Of a DNA stretch of 64,000 bases, positions 1-9,615 are shown one piece after another. The stretch covers positions 1 to 64,000 of the forward strand of contig NZ_JOEH01000025.1 of NCBI RefSeq assembly GCF_000719095.1, written 5' to 3'. Origin of the DNA: Streptacidiphilus jeojiense. Lineage in GTDB: Bacteria > Actinomycetota > Actinomycetes > Streptomycetales > Streptomycetaceae. A program made the position numbers and the translations under genes. The notes beneath the pieces were generated by a model. It was not told where the DNA came from, made no database searches, and saw nothing but the letters and a program-made list of their open reading frames with translations. Position 1 is the stretch's first letter, and the number at the start of each line of letters is the position of its first letter.

Positions 1-70
1 CATGGAAGAGCTCTACCCCGCCGAACTCCCCAACAGCGCCCCCGCGCTACCCAACACCACCGATGAATGA
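1..70 (+). CDS. possible C-terminal tail of an upstream gene (partial)
   Basis: A short open frame runs into the window and stops at TGA 68-70, ending in residues PALPNTTDE. It could be the end of a gene that lies mostly to the left, now abutting the truncated IS630 element. Only 22 codons are visible, so neither the frame nor a function can be confirmed. Confidence 0.2.
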   Translation, partial: MEELYPAELPNSAPALPNTTDE

Positions 71-74
71 TCGG

Positions 75-572
75 CTACACCACACCAAGGGACACGATCA
101 CCAGCGACCAGACGCCCTCCTGCGGGTTGAGGTCCGGAGCGTAGGTCGGTAGCTGGAAGACGGTGAGCCAGTCAGTACTGGCCTCGAAGAACTCCCGCAG
201 CGGTGCAACCAGGTGCATGCGCAAGTTGTCCCACACCAGCACAATCGGACCGCCGAGCTGGGTGTGGGCACGGACGATCAGGTCACGGTAGTCCTTCCAG
301 CCGAAGCCCTTCGGTTCATCCTTGCGGCCCCGGTACTCGCGGATCGCGTAGATCAGGCGGGACCGCTCACCGGGCTTGTAGCAGGCCATGCCCGCCATGG
401 AGACGCGGCCCGAGCCTCGTCCGCGCACACGGACGACCGGGGTGATGCCCTGGCGCCCCCAGGTTCTGGCACGCGGCGGCGTCATCGACTGGCCGGCTTC
501 GTCCTCGAAGACCACCCAGGCTCCGTTCACCGCCGCGGTGCTTTTACCCGGGGCCAGACCTCCCGCCGCCAC
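75..572 (-). pseudogene. IS630 transposase, DDE catalytic frame (orfB), 3'-truncated
   Basis: This frame holds the catalytic domain. The first acidic residue is in WVVFEDEAGQS, the second in IVLVWDNLRMH, and the third in the APDLNPQEGVW motif, so the DDE triad appears complete. The protein stops after GVWSLVIVSLGVV, which does not resemble the usual IS630 C-terminus; about 50 residues are missing. The listed ATG lies in front of the frame overlap, and the protein would be made as a fusion with the upstream frame. Because the 3' part is lost I call it a pseudogene. Confidence 0.7.
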
Positions 573-1081
573 AGCTCCACCGCGTCGTCATCGCGCTCGA
601 TCGCGCGCCGGGCGGGCTGCTGCCAGGACCAGCCGTGCCGACGCAGCAGCCGCCATGTCCCCTCCACGGTGTACGAGACGTGGAACAGGCGGCCGATCAT
701 CGTCTTCCCCCGGGCCAGCGTCCACTGCTGGTCGGCCCACCCATGGGCCAGCGGACCTCGGCCCAACTCCTGCTCCAGCCTGGCTATCTGCTTGTCCGAC
801 AGTCGAGGCCGGCCAGGCGATCCCTTCGACGCCACCCCGACCAGGCCCTCCTCGCGCCACTGGCGCCGCCACCGTTCCACTGACCTCTCAGAGACCCGCA
901 ACGCGGCAGCGATCTCCCGGTTCTTCTCGCCGGCCTCAAAGCCAGTCACGGCCTGGAGTCGGACCCGCTCTCGCCCAGCCCTCTCGGCGTCGGTCAAGCC
1001 GCCGCCCTGCGGATATCTCACCCCACCAGGACTACTGAAGCCGCCCACACGCTGTCCGGCAAACAGCCCGACATCACCCAT
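527..1081 (-). CDS. IS630 transposase, N-terminal helix-turn-helix frame (orfA)
   Basis: This frame of 184 residues carries the DNA-binding part of an IS630 transposase: a helix-turn-helix around residues 40-75 (NREIAAALRVSERSVERWRR) followed by a second winged-helix region (residues ~85-165, SYTVEGTWRLLRRHGWSWQQ), which is the standard IS630 layout. Near its end the codons run GTA AAA GCA; slipping back one base on the A-run at 542-545 enters the catalytic frame (K-S-T-A-A-V-N-G-A-W), as in known programmed -1 frameshifting of this family. The frame itself ends at a stop shortly afterwards. Confidence 0.8.
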   Translation of the reverse strand: MGDVGLFAGQRVGGFSSPGGVRYPQGGGLTDAERAGRERVRLQAVTGFEAGEKNREIAAALRVSERSVERWRRQWREEGLVGVASKGSPGRPRLSDKQIARLEQELGRGPLAHGWADQQWTLARGKTMIGRLFHVSYTVEGTWRLLRRHGWSWQQPARRAIERDDDAVELWRREVWPRVKAPRR

Positions 1082-1216
1082 TCAAGTTCAGTAGCAACAC
1101 CCGATCCGCAGCGCACCGGGTGCAGGGCCTGCAGCCAAGGCCCTGCACCACGGTATTGTCGGCGGCGGCGTACGGCGAACTCAGCCATCTGGACATACAT
1201 CGACTAGGAGCCCGGC

Positions 1217-1801
1217 ATGGCCGCGCTGTCCTCACCCGGAGCGCCCTGGTCCGTGGAAGTCGACTACTCCCAGCCCATGGCCTGCGCACTGCTACTGCGC
1301 GACTGCCTGAACATCGAGGCCGAAAGCGACATCCCACCCGTCAACCCGGTCCCGCACCTACCTGTCCGCCACCCGATCGACGACCAGGTGCAGGACCCCG
1401 CCACAGTGCCCGCGCACTGGCAGGAATGGTGGAACCAACTCCTGCACGCCTTCGCCAACAAGGAGAGCAACACCGACCCCACTCCCCCAGGAACGCTGGG
1501 CCGGATCCTCACCGAGAATGCCGAACACATCCACCAGTGGAGCTCGGCCCGCAAACGGGAGGTCGCCCACGCCTGCAGCTCCTCCCGCTCCCGCCTGCGA
1601 CTGCGCCACGTCATACGGGACTACGAGCACACCCATGCGACAGTCGTTCCCCCCTTCCACATCCGTGTCGCCGCCGTCCCCGTCGCCGGGCCCGTCTTCA
1701 TCCCCCGCACCGAAAACCTGATCATGGTCGGGATCACCCTGCTGGAAAACCGCGGACAATACCTCAACCACCTCCTCCACCACGTCGTCGACCACCGCTG
1801 A
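1217..1801 (+). CDS. hypothetical protein
   Basis: A 194-residue protein of unknown function. An AGGAG ribosome site at 1205-1209 sits 7 bases before the ATG, and third-position GC is high, so I take it as real. The sequence has no membrane segment, signal peptide or motif I recognise; it contains several His-rich patches (ILTENAEHIHQW, YLNHLLHHVVDHR) and a central Arg-rich stretch. It lies between the IS remnant and the convergent TetR gene. A moderately overlapping frame (1120-1872) looks like a shadow. Confidence 0.5.
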   Translation: MAALSSPGAPWSVEVDYSQPMACALLLRDCLNIEAESDIPPVNPVPHLPVRHPIDDQVQDPATVPAHWQEWWNQLLHAFANKESNTDPTPPGTLGRILTENAEHIHQWSSARKREVAHACSSSRSRLRLRHVIRDYEHTHATVVPPFHIRVAAVPVAGPVFIPRTENLIMVGITLLENRGQYLNHLLHHVVDHR

Positions 1802-1940
1802 ACACCAAGACACGCCCGCCCCCACCCGGGACGGACGCCGACAGTAGACACTTCGCAGGTCTGCCCCGGTAGGGGCAGGAGTGCGGCGGCACGCAGTCGA
1901 CTGTTCTCGCGAGGCCGCCCGGACGGCAGATCGACTGCGG

Positions 1941-2534
1941 TCAGCCGGTGTGCGCCGGGAAGAGACAGGCGACGGCGGAGACGACCGCTGCTCGACGGGC
2001 GGCCAGGAACTCGGCGCGCTCGTCGGGGTCAGGTGGCAGCAGGTCGGGCTGGGACGCCCAGGCCATGGCGATCTGGTTGACGAAGACGAGGATGTCGATC
2101 GGCTCCCAGGCGGTGTCCAGTCGGCCCGTCTCCTGGGCTCTGCGGAGTTGCTCGACCTTGCCGGCGACGGACTGCCGGATGGCGTCGTCGGCTCCGTGTC
2201 CGTTGGCGTCCAGCTCCAGCTGGCCCCAGCGCATGAGACGGAAGTGCTCGGGGTGGTCCAGGAAGTAGTCGTGGATGCGGCCGGCGTAGGCGGGCAGGTC
2301 CGCGGGGTCCAGTCGGGTCGCTTCTGCCACGGCGGCCAGTTCCTTGGCCGAGACGTGCCGGTACAACTCCTCCTTGGAGTCGAAGTAGGCGTAGAAGCGT
2401 TCCTTGCTGGTCCTGGCGGCCTTGGCGATGCGGTCCACCCGCGCTCCGGCGATCCCGTGCCGGGAGAACTCGGCCAGGGCCGCCGCGAGGATGCGCTCGC
2501 GGGCGGAGTCAGCGCTGCTCCTGGTAGGGGTCAT
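1941..2534 (-). CDS. TetR/AcrR-family transcriptional regulator
   Basis: A 197-residue repressor. The N-terminal HTH (residues ~10-55) has the canonical TetR pattern ILAAALAEFSRHGIAGARVDRIA followed by FYAYFDSKEELY. The remaining helices form the ligand-binding and dimer domain; the ligand is unknown. I chose the ATG at 2534 (MTPTRSS) because the longer frame to 2648 runs through the operator region and lacks a ribosome site. The gene is divergent from an aldo/keto reductase across 98 bases that hold two copies of the same palindrome, so it very probably represses both genes and is relieved by a substrate or product of the reductase (inference). Confidence 0.9.
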   Translation of the reverse strand: MTPTRSSADSARERILAAALAEFSRHGIAGARVDRIAKAARTSKERFYAYFDSKEELYRHVSAKELAAVAEATRLDPADLPAYAGRIHDYFLDHPEHFRLMRWGQLELDANGHGADDAIRQSVAGKVEQLRRAQETGRLDTAWEPIDILVFVNQIAMAWASQPDLLPPDPDERAEFLAARRAAVVSAVACLFPAHTG

Positions 2535-2551
2535 GCACTCCACGCTACCCG

Positions 2552-2566
2552 ACCGAACCGTTTGGT
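2552..2566. promoter_or_regulatory. putative TetR operator, copy 1
   Basis: The sequence ACCGAACcGTTTGGT is an imperfect palindrome with arms of seven bases around a central C. It recurs 48 bp away (centre to centre) with a single central change. It lies just upstream of the TetR start at 2534. Confidence 0.65.
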
Positions 2567-2593
2567 TTGGTTTCTGGGCAGCTAGCGGCGTAG

Positions 2594-3610
<1,017 letters not shown>

Positions 3611-3924
3611 CCCGGAGCCAGAGCCGACCCGGCACCGGACAGCCCGTCATACGGACGCAGGACTCAGCCGCCGTCACGGCCGAGCCCTGCGCCCGTCACC
3701 AGTCTCGGCAAGCGGTTGGCTCCCTGGCCGCCGGCGAGGGGTGTCCGAGGTGTTCCGGTCCCGGTTCCGCCCAGGGGGCCACCGAGATCGGCTGGCCCGT
3801 CTTCCGGGCCTCCGCGAGCAGCTGGGAGTGAGCGTCACGACGGCCCCCGGACCTGCACGTAAGCGGGATGTAAGGTGCCGATTCCTAGGCTCCAGGTCGC
3901 ACGAACCGACCTGAGGAGTAAGCG
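3611..3924. other. intergenic region before the MMPL operon
   Basis: 314 bases without a convincing gene. The final 30 bases hold the GAGGAGT ribosome site for the MMPL gene. I see no clear hairpin terminator behind the aldo/keto reductase and no obvious operator. Confidence 0.5.
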
Positions 3925-6087
3925 GTGGAAAGACTCAGTGCCTGGGTGGTCCGGAACAGGTGGAAGGTGATGGTGGCCTGGCTGGTGATCACCGTCATCG
4001 GGATCGTCGTCGCGCCGACCGTGTCGAGCCGTCTGGTGAGCGGCGTTCATGTGAACGGCGCGGCGTACACGGCCGATGCGCAGATCGCTGCGCGCTACGG
4101 CGGCGCGACCTCGGACCCGGGGGTGCTCGTCCTCGGCCTTCCCGCGGGCGAGACGGTCTCCGGTCCGGCTGCTGCCGCTCAGTTGCATGCCGTCGACGCG
4201 GCGATCGCGAAGGCCGAGCCGGGGATGCGGCTGGTGTCGTACGCCGCAACCGGTGCGCAAGCCCTGGTCGGGCACGGCGGCACCAGCACCGTAGTGATCG
4301 CGTACCCACCCAACGCCAACGACGACATGTCGACGGATCAGATCGACGCCATCACCAGGGCCGCCAAGGCCGCCGCGCCCGCGCTTCGCGTGGACGGCAC
4401 GAGCCTGCGGGCCCTGGACGCCGGGAACACCACCGGCGGCGGCAACTCGACGGTCACGGGTGAGCTGATCATCGGCGCGCTCGGCGCCCTGGTCGTGCTG
4501 GCTTGGGTGTTCGGGTCGCTGCTGGCAGCACTACCGCTGCTCATGGCGCTGATCTCGGTGCTGACGATGCAGCTGCTGATCTACGCGCTGACCTACGTCA
4601 TGCCGTCGTCCTCGCCGATCAACCCGTCCGTGCAGTTCATCGTCGCGCTGCTGGGCCTGGGCCTGTCGATCGACTACTCGCTGCTGGTGGTGACCCGCTG
4701 GCGCGAGGAGCGCGCGGCCGGACGGGACAACGCACAGGCGGTGCACGAGGCGCTCAAGCGCGCCGGGCACTCGGTGTGGTTCAGCGGCATGGTGGCCTCG
4801 CTCGGCCTGTTCGCACTGATCCTGGTGCCGAACTCGCTGGTACGCGGCATCGGCGTCGCCGGGCTGTTCATCCCCTCCAGCGCCACCCTGGTCGCCCTCA
4901 CGCTGCTGCCGGCGGTCCTGTCGAAGATCGGCCCGCGACTCGACTGGCCGCGCCGACGCGCGTCCAGCGGGGCGAGCCGGTTCTGGACCGGGTGGGCCAA
5001 GCTGGTCATCCGGTACCGGGTACTGGCGGCCGTCGTGGGCCTGGGCATCCTCGGCACCCTGGCGGGCGTCGCCGCGACCATCAACATCAGCCTGCCGACG
5101 ACGAGCAGCCTGGCGACCAGCGGCACCTACACCGACGGCCTGCACGAGCTGGAGGCCGACGGGTTCCCCGCGGGCACGCTGACCACGGTGCCGGTCTATG
5201 TCCCGCATGCCGACGACGCGGCGTCGGTGGCCTCCGCGCTCTCCTCGCTGCCCACCCTGCACGGGGTGGTCGCCCCGAGCGGGGACACCTGGCGGCAGGA
5301 CGGGTCGGCGATGCTCTTCGCGATGCCGGACTCCGAGGTCGGCACCTCGCAGGGCGGCACCGCGCTCGCCGACATCCAGCGCACCGTCCCGCACGGCGTG
5401 CTCGTCGGCGGGGAGGAAGCGCTCAACCTGGCTGTGACGCGCTCCTCCTACGGGGCGTTCCCGCTCCTGTGCACGGTCGTGGCGCTCATGACGTTCCTGC
5501 TGCTGGCGCGCGGTCTGAAGTCGATCGTGCTGTCGGCGAAGGCGGTTCTGCTCAACGCCCTGTCCGTCGCGGCCTCCTACGGGTTGCTTGTGCTGGTCTT
5601 CCAGCACGGCCTGGGCATGCAGGCGCTGTGGGGTGCGCGCAGCTACGGCGCGATCGACAGGTTCGCCCCGGTGCTGATCTTCGGGTTCCTGTTCGGCATC
5701 TCCATGGACTACGAGGTGTTCATCCTCTCGCGGGTCCGTGAGGGTTACGAGCGCACCGGCTCGACCAGGCAGGGCATCCTCGAGGGCATCTCCCACACCG
5801 GCCGGCTGGTCACCAGCGCGGCACTGATCCTGTTCTTCGCGCTCGCCTCGCTCTCGACGGCCAACGACATCACCGTGCGCGAGATCGCGGCGGGGCTGGC
5901 CGCCGGCGTGCTGCTGGACGCCGTGGTCGTGCGGATGCTGCTGCTGCCGGCGCTGGTCTCGCTCTTCGGACCGCTCAACTGGTGGATGCCGGCGTGGGGC
6001 GCCCGTCTGCTGCGGATCCCGCCCGACACGCCGCAGCCGCACGAGGAGCGGGCGCCGCGGCCGCAGCCGATCGGGGATGCTGGGTAG
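3925..6087 (+). CDS. MMPL-family (RND superfamily) transporter
   Basis: A 720-residue inner-membrane exporter of the MmpL type, which moves lipids or hydrophobic compounds using the proton gradient. An N-terminal helix (residues ~12-32) is followed by an extracytoplasmic domain, a five-helix bundle, a second extracytoplasmic domain and a second bundle. The two repeats carry the matching family motifs LGLSIDYSLLVVTRWRE (~residue 250) and FGISMDYEVFILSRVREGYE (~residue 595), whose Asp-Tyr pair carries protons. The GTG start at 3925 is preceded by GAGGAGT. The stop codon abuts the ATG of a response regulator, so exporter and two-component system form one transcript; the sensor probably controls the exporter in response to a cell-envelope or drug signal (inference). 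Confidence 0.93.
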   Translation: MERLSAWVVRNRWKVMVAWLVITVIGIVVAPTVSSRLVSGVHVNGAAYTADAQIAARYGGATSDPGVLVLGLPAGETVSGPAAAAQLHAVDAAIAKAEPGMRLVSYAATGAQALVGHGGTSTVVIAYPPNANDDMSTDQIDAITRAAKAAAPALRVDGTSLRALDAGNTTGGGNSTVTGELIIGALGALVVLAWVFGSLLAALPLLMALISVLTMQLLIYALTYVMPSSSPINPSVQFIVALLGLGLSIDYSLLVVTRWREERAAGRDNAQAVHEALKRAGHSVWFSGMVASLGLFALILVPNSLVRGIGVAGLFIPSSATLVALTLLPAVLSKIGPRLDWPRRRASSGASRFWTGWAKLVIRYRVLAAVVGLGILGTLAGVAATINISLPTTSSLATSGTYTDGLHELEADGFPAGTLTTVPVYVPHADDAASVASALSSLPTLHGVVAPSGDTWRQDGSAMLFAMPDSEVGTSQGGTALADIQRTVPHGVLVGGEEALNLAVTRSSYGAFPLLCTVVALMTFLLLARGLKSIVLSAKAVLLNALSVAASYGLLVLVFQHGLGMQALWGARSYGAIDRFAPVLIFGFLFGISMDYEVFILSRVREGYERTGSTRQGILEGISHTGRLVTSAALILFFALASLSTANDITVREIAAGLAAGVLLDAVVVRMLLLPALVSLFGPLNWWMPAWGARLLRIPPDTPQPHEERAPRPQPIGDAG

Positions 6088-6777
6088 ATGCGCGTACTGG
6101 TGGTCGAGGACGAGCCGGACATGGCCGCGTCGCTCGCCTGGGGGCTTGAGGCCGAGGGCTACGTGGTGGACCTGGCGCACGACGGCGTCGACGGACTCTG
6201 GAAGGCACAGGAGACGTCGCCCGACGTGATCATCCTGGATGTGATGCTGCCGGGCATGGACGGCTACCAGGTATGCCGGCGGCTTCGCGAGAAGGGCCTG
6301 TGGACCCCGATCCTGATGCTCACCGCCATGGACGAGGACCTCGACCACGCCGAAGGGCTCGACTCCGGGGCCGACGACTACCTGGCCAAGCCCTTCTCCT
6401 ACCCGGTGCTCCTGGCCCACCTGCGCGCACTGACCCGCCGCGGACTGGCCGCCAGGCCGGTGGTCCTCGAGGCCGCCGGCCTGGCGCTGGACCCGGCCGC
6501 CCGCACCGTCAGCCTCCACGGCCGGGACCTGGAGGTCGCCGCGAAGGAGGCTGCCGTCCTCGAACGCCTGCTGCGCCACCGCGGGCGCGTGGTGTCCAAG
6601 GCCGAACTGCTCGCGCACTGCTGGGACGCGGCCTACGACGGCGGGCCCTCCGTCGTCGAGGTCACCGTCCACCGGCTGCGCCGGAAGATCGAGACCGGCG
6701 GCGGCCCGCCGCTGATCGAGACCGTGCGCGGTGAGGGCTACGTCATCCGCGGAGAGCAGCGCGGGGAACCGCAGTGA
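6088..6777 (+). CDS. OmpR/PhoB-family response regulator
   Basis: A 229-residue two-component response regulator. The receiver domain (residues 1-115) has the acidic pocket Glu7/Asp8, the phosphoacceptor Asp51 in VIILDVMLPGMDG, and Lys101 in YLAKPF. The C-terminal winged helix (residues ~130-225) contains SVVEVTVHRLRRKIE and ETVRGEGYVI, typical of PhoB-type DNA binding. Its ATG begins directly after the stop of the MMPL gene, and its stop overlaps the start of the kinase gene by four bases, so the three are translationally coupled. Confidence 0.95.
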   Translation: MRVLVVEDEPDMAASLAWGLEAEGYVVDLAHDGVDGLWKAQETSPDVIILDVMLPGMDGYQVCRRLREKGLWTPILMLTAMDEDLDHAEGLDSGADDYLAKPFSYPVLLAHLRALTRRGLAARPVVLEAAGLALDPAARTVSLHGRDLEVAAKEAAVLERLLRHRGRVVSKAELLAHCWDAAYDGGPSVVEVTVHRLRRKIETGGGPPLIETVRGEGYVIRGEQRGEPQ

Positions 6778-8123
6778 CCGTCCGCACGCGGGTGACGGTG
6801 GTGGCGGGTGCGGCGCTGACCGCCGCGGTCGCGCTCGGCCTGGTGATCATGTACCTGGTGCAGCTCGGATCCGCGCGCACCACCATCGACAACCAACTGA
6901 GGACGTACGCCACGCAGATCGAGCAGTCCGGTCAGTCCGGCCGGTGGCCCAGCCCACTGCCCGCCTCGCCCCTCGACGCGAACGCCGAAGCGCAGGTACT
7001 CGCCGCCGACGGCACCACCGTCCTGGCCGCCACCCGCGGCCTGGCCGAGTACGGGGCCGTCTACACACTGGCGCCCGGCAGCGACACACCCGTGCGCCAG
7101 TCCACAGCCGACCGCGGACTCGGCGGCGAACTACGCGCCTATGCGACACACACCACCGTGGACGGGCGCAGCGTCGACATCGTCACCCTGACGACGACGA
7201 CATCCCTGGGCCAGATCAACGAGACCTTCACCCGGCTCCTGCTGATCGGCATCCCGACCATCCTGCTGCTGGCGAGCGGCACGGTCTGGCTGGTGGTGGG
7301 CAGGGCGCTGCGACCGGTGGAGCAGATCCGCCGCACCACCACCGAGATCAGCGCAGCCGACCTCTCCCGCCGGGTGCCCGAACCCACCGCCCACGACGAG
7401 ATCGGCGAACTGGCCCGCACCATGAACGGCATGCTCGCCCGGATCGAGGACTCGGCCGTACGCCAGCGCAGATTCGTCGCCGACGCCTCACACGAACTGC
7501 GCACCCCGCTCGCAGCCATCCGTACCACCCTCGAAGTCGGTCTCGCCCACCCGCAACGCGCACCGTGGCGTGAGATCGCCGAACGCGTTATGCGCCAGTC
7601 CTCCAGGCTCGAGTCCCTCGTCGAGCAACTGCTGCTGTTGGCCCGCAGCGACGACGGGCACCTGGTCCAGGCACGCCGCCGGGTCGCGGTCGAGCCGCTG
7701 CTCCGGGAGGTCTGCGCGAGCACCGCCCCCACCCGGGTACCCGTCGAGCTCCGGCCGGCCGCCGCACAGGCACACGTCCTCGGCGACTCCGAGCAACTGG
7801 AGCGGCTGGTACGCAACATCCTCGACAACGCGATCCGCCATGCCCGCAGCCGGGTGACGCTCGGCATCGACACGGTCGCGCCGGACACCCTGGCGATCGA
7901 GATCGCCGACGACGGCCCGGGGATCCCCGCCCAGGAGCGCGATCGCGTCTTCGACCGCTTCATCCGCCTCGATACGAGCCGCGAGCGCGGGAGCGGCACC
8001 AGCGGCCTCGGCCTCGCCCTCGCGAAGGAGATCGCAACCGCACACGGCGGGACCATCACGATCACAGACGCGCCGGGCGGCGGCGCTCTGGTGCGCATCA
8101 TCCTGCCACGCGCCGCCGACTGA
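6774..8123 (+). CDS. sensor histidine kinase (HAMP, HisKA, HATPase)
   Basis: A 449-residue membrane kinase and partner of the preceding regulator. Helix 1 spans about residues 7-30 and helix 2 about 155-175, enclosing a 125-residue extracellular sensor region. A HAMP linker (~176-230) leads to the phosphoacceptor His240 in [12 protein letters not shown] and an ATPase domain with DNAIRHA (N box), DDGPGIP (G1) and [12 protein letters not shown] (G2). The GTG start overlaps the preceding TGA. The signal is unknown, but the operon layout suggests that it senses the substrate of the MMPL exporter or the damage that it relieves. Confidence 0.95.
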   Translation: MTVRTRVTVVAGAALTAAVALGLVIMYLVQLGSARTTIDNQLRTYATQIEQSGQSGRWPSPLPASPLDANAEAQVLAADGTTVLAATRGLAEYGAVYTLAPGSDTPVRQSTADRGLGGELRAYATHTTVDGRSVDIVTLTTTTSLGQINETFTRLLLIGIPTILLLASGTVWLVVGRALRPVEQIRRTTTEISAADLSRRVPEPTAHDEIGELARTMNGMLARIEDSAVRQRRFVADASHELRTPLAAIRTTLEVGLAHPQRAPWREIAERVMRQSSRLESLVEQLLLLARSDDGHLVQARRRVAVEPLLREVCASTAPTRVPVELRPAAAQAHVLGDSEQLERLVRNILDNAIRHARSRVTLGIDTVAPDTLAIEIADDGPGIPAQERDRVFDRFIRLDTSRERGSGTSGLGLALAKEIATAHGGTITITDAPGGGALVRIILPRAAD

Positions 8124-8339
8124 CCGCGCAGCGCGAGCGCATCCCCTGTCACACCCCCGACCTTGACCGCCGACGAAGCGGCTCCTCACAGATGACGACA
8201 GGTCAGGTGCATCCGCAGGCCCGTCAGGTGGAAGCTGGCGTCCTCGCAGCGGCGCAGCCGCGCCCCGGTCTGCGAACCCAGGGTCAGCGGGTGCCCGAAG
8301 GTGTTCGGCCTGGCTTCGGCCTACGGCGCCGGACGGCGC

Positions 8340-9491
8340 TCAGCGCACCTGTACCAGGCCGTGCGACCCGGACGTCCGCCACGCCTCGTCCGTTGCCTCC
8401 AGCGCCCGTACCTCGCCCGGCTCCATTCCAACGATCACGTCGGACTTCAACGCGCGCAAGGACGCCACCCGGCCGGGGAGGTACGCGGTCGCCGCGGCGA
8501 ACGAGGTCGTCGGCTCCCACCGCCGGTCCCCTACGAGACGCCGGTAGTTCAGGTCGCCCTTGAACACCACCACCGTGGCGGCTGCCAGCTCGTTGCGCAG
8601 TTCCGCCGGCATCGCGGTGAAGTCGAACGGGGAGCACCAGAAGTCGTCGGTCCGTACCAGCCACCGGCCCGACTTGGCCGCCGTCCGCAGCCGCTCGCCG
8701 ACAGCTCTGCCTTCGCCCTTGCTTGCCAGGAGAGTGCGCAGGCAGTCCGCGACGTCCGTGAGCGTGGCGTCGGAGACGTAGTACGGGGTCGGCTTCACGT
8801 GCAGGGCCACCTCTCCCGCCAGGCCGGTGGTGAGCAGATGGTCCACGAGGGCCAGGTCCGCGACCGTCTCGCTGCCCGCGTTGTCCGCGACCAGCGCCAC
8901 CGCTCCCCCGGGCCTCGCGTGCAGCAGGTCCCACAGCACTGTGGAGTCGTCGGCCACCAGGCCGCTCGCCTGGCCGCCTCGGCCGGCGGTGATCTGCAAC
9001 GCCAGGTCGGCGCGGTTGCCCCACAGGCTGCCGAGCAGCAGCGCCTGGCCGCGTTCCTGCTCCGCGCGGCCGGCGAGGGCAGCGAGGGCGGCGATCTCTG
9101 CCCCCACCACCTCACCCGCCAGTTCGGCCTGCTTGAACGGGGCGAACAGGTCGACGCCTCGCCACGGGCCCGGCGTGTAGTAGTCGACCGCTTCCAGCAG
9201 CCGCCGGTAGAAGAAGGCCTCGGCCCACAGGAACGGGGCCTCCACCCAGGGCCGGCCGTAGTAGCCCTCGCCCCACCGCTTCCACCGGTCCGCCCCGACG
9301 GCACCCTCTGGCAGCGGCTGCATGACGCCGTCGACGTTCTCCTGTGCCAGCTCAGCCAGCGCCTGGTGCTGCTGCGGTGTGTAGGGCCAGGCATCGGTCA
9401 GCCGGTCGATCAGTGCCGGGTGCCGGGTGGTGAAAACCGCTGCGGCGAAGGGCGACTGACTCGACACGATCACCGGGGCCTGCTGCAGCAT
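8340..9491 (-). CDS. ARMT1-like damage-control phosphatase (DUF89 family)
   Basis: A 383-residue soluble metal-dependent phosphatase of the DUF89/ARMT1 family, whose characterised members dephosphorylate sugar phosphates such as fructose 1-phosphate. Family hallmarks are in order: LWGNRADLAL (~157-166), the metal-binding VADNAGSE (Asp203/Asn204), HVKPTPYYVSD (231-241) and FKGDLNYRRLVGDRRW near residue 300. The frame is open much further upstream, but the ATG at 9491 matches the family's usual N-terminus and length. It lies 124 bases downstream of the quinone oxidoreductase on the same strand; a functional link is not evident. Confidence 0.88.
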   Translation of the reverse strand: MLQQAPVIVSSQSPFAAAVFTTRHPALIDRLTDAWPYTPQQHQALAELAQENVDGVMQPLPEGAVGADRWKRWGEGYYGRPWVEAPFLWAEAFFYRRLLEAVDYYTPGPWRGVDLFAPFKQAELAGEVVGAEIAALAALAGRAEQERGQALLLGSLWGNRADLALQITAGRGGQASGLVADDSTVLWDLLHARPGGAVALVADNAGSETVADLALVDHLLTTGLAGEVALHVKPTPYYVSDATLTDVADCLRTLLASKGEGRAVGERLRTAAKSGRWLVRTDDFWCSPFDFTAMPAELRNELAAATVVVFKGDLNYRRLVGDRRWEPTTSFAAATAYLPGRVASLRALKSDVIVGMEPGEVRALEATDEAWRTSGSHGLVQVR

Positions 9492-9615
9492 GGTGGTGCT
9501 GGTCCTCTCGTACGGCGGTTCAGGTCGAGGTCCATTCTGCGGGCTGCCCCGCAGATCCATGCGGCGGTCGATGACGTCAGGCAGCGCCTGGCGACGACAG
9601 GCTCGGCCGGACTGC

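Larger units (their letters stand above)
75..1081 (-). mobile_element. IS630-family insertion sequence remnant
   Basis: Two overlapping minus-strand frames (527-1081 and 75-572) together encode an IS630/Tc1-type transposase in the usual two-frame organisation. The downstream frame stops a few residues after the NPQEGVWS motif, where family members normally continue for about 50 more residues, so the element has lost its 3' end. I could not find a matching pair of terminal inverted repeats or a TA target duplication. It is best read as an inactive remnant; its boundaries are approximate. Confidence 0.75.

Noticed and set aside
1120..1872. 250-codon frame overlapping the hypothetical gene at 1217-1801
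   Set aside because: Out of frame with the better candidate, which has an AGGAG site and less biased composition.
4531..6672. A 713-codon open frame on the minus strand
   Set aside because: It runs antisense to the MMPL and response-regulator genes, is rich in Arg/Gly/Gln in the manner of GC-rich shadow frames, and shows no recognisable domain.
8192..8563. 123-codon frame after the histidine kinase
   Set aside because: It extends into the ARMT1-like gene on the other strand, is Arg/Pro-rich, and has no ribosome site; treated as a shadow.
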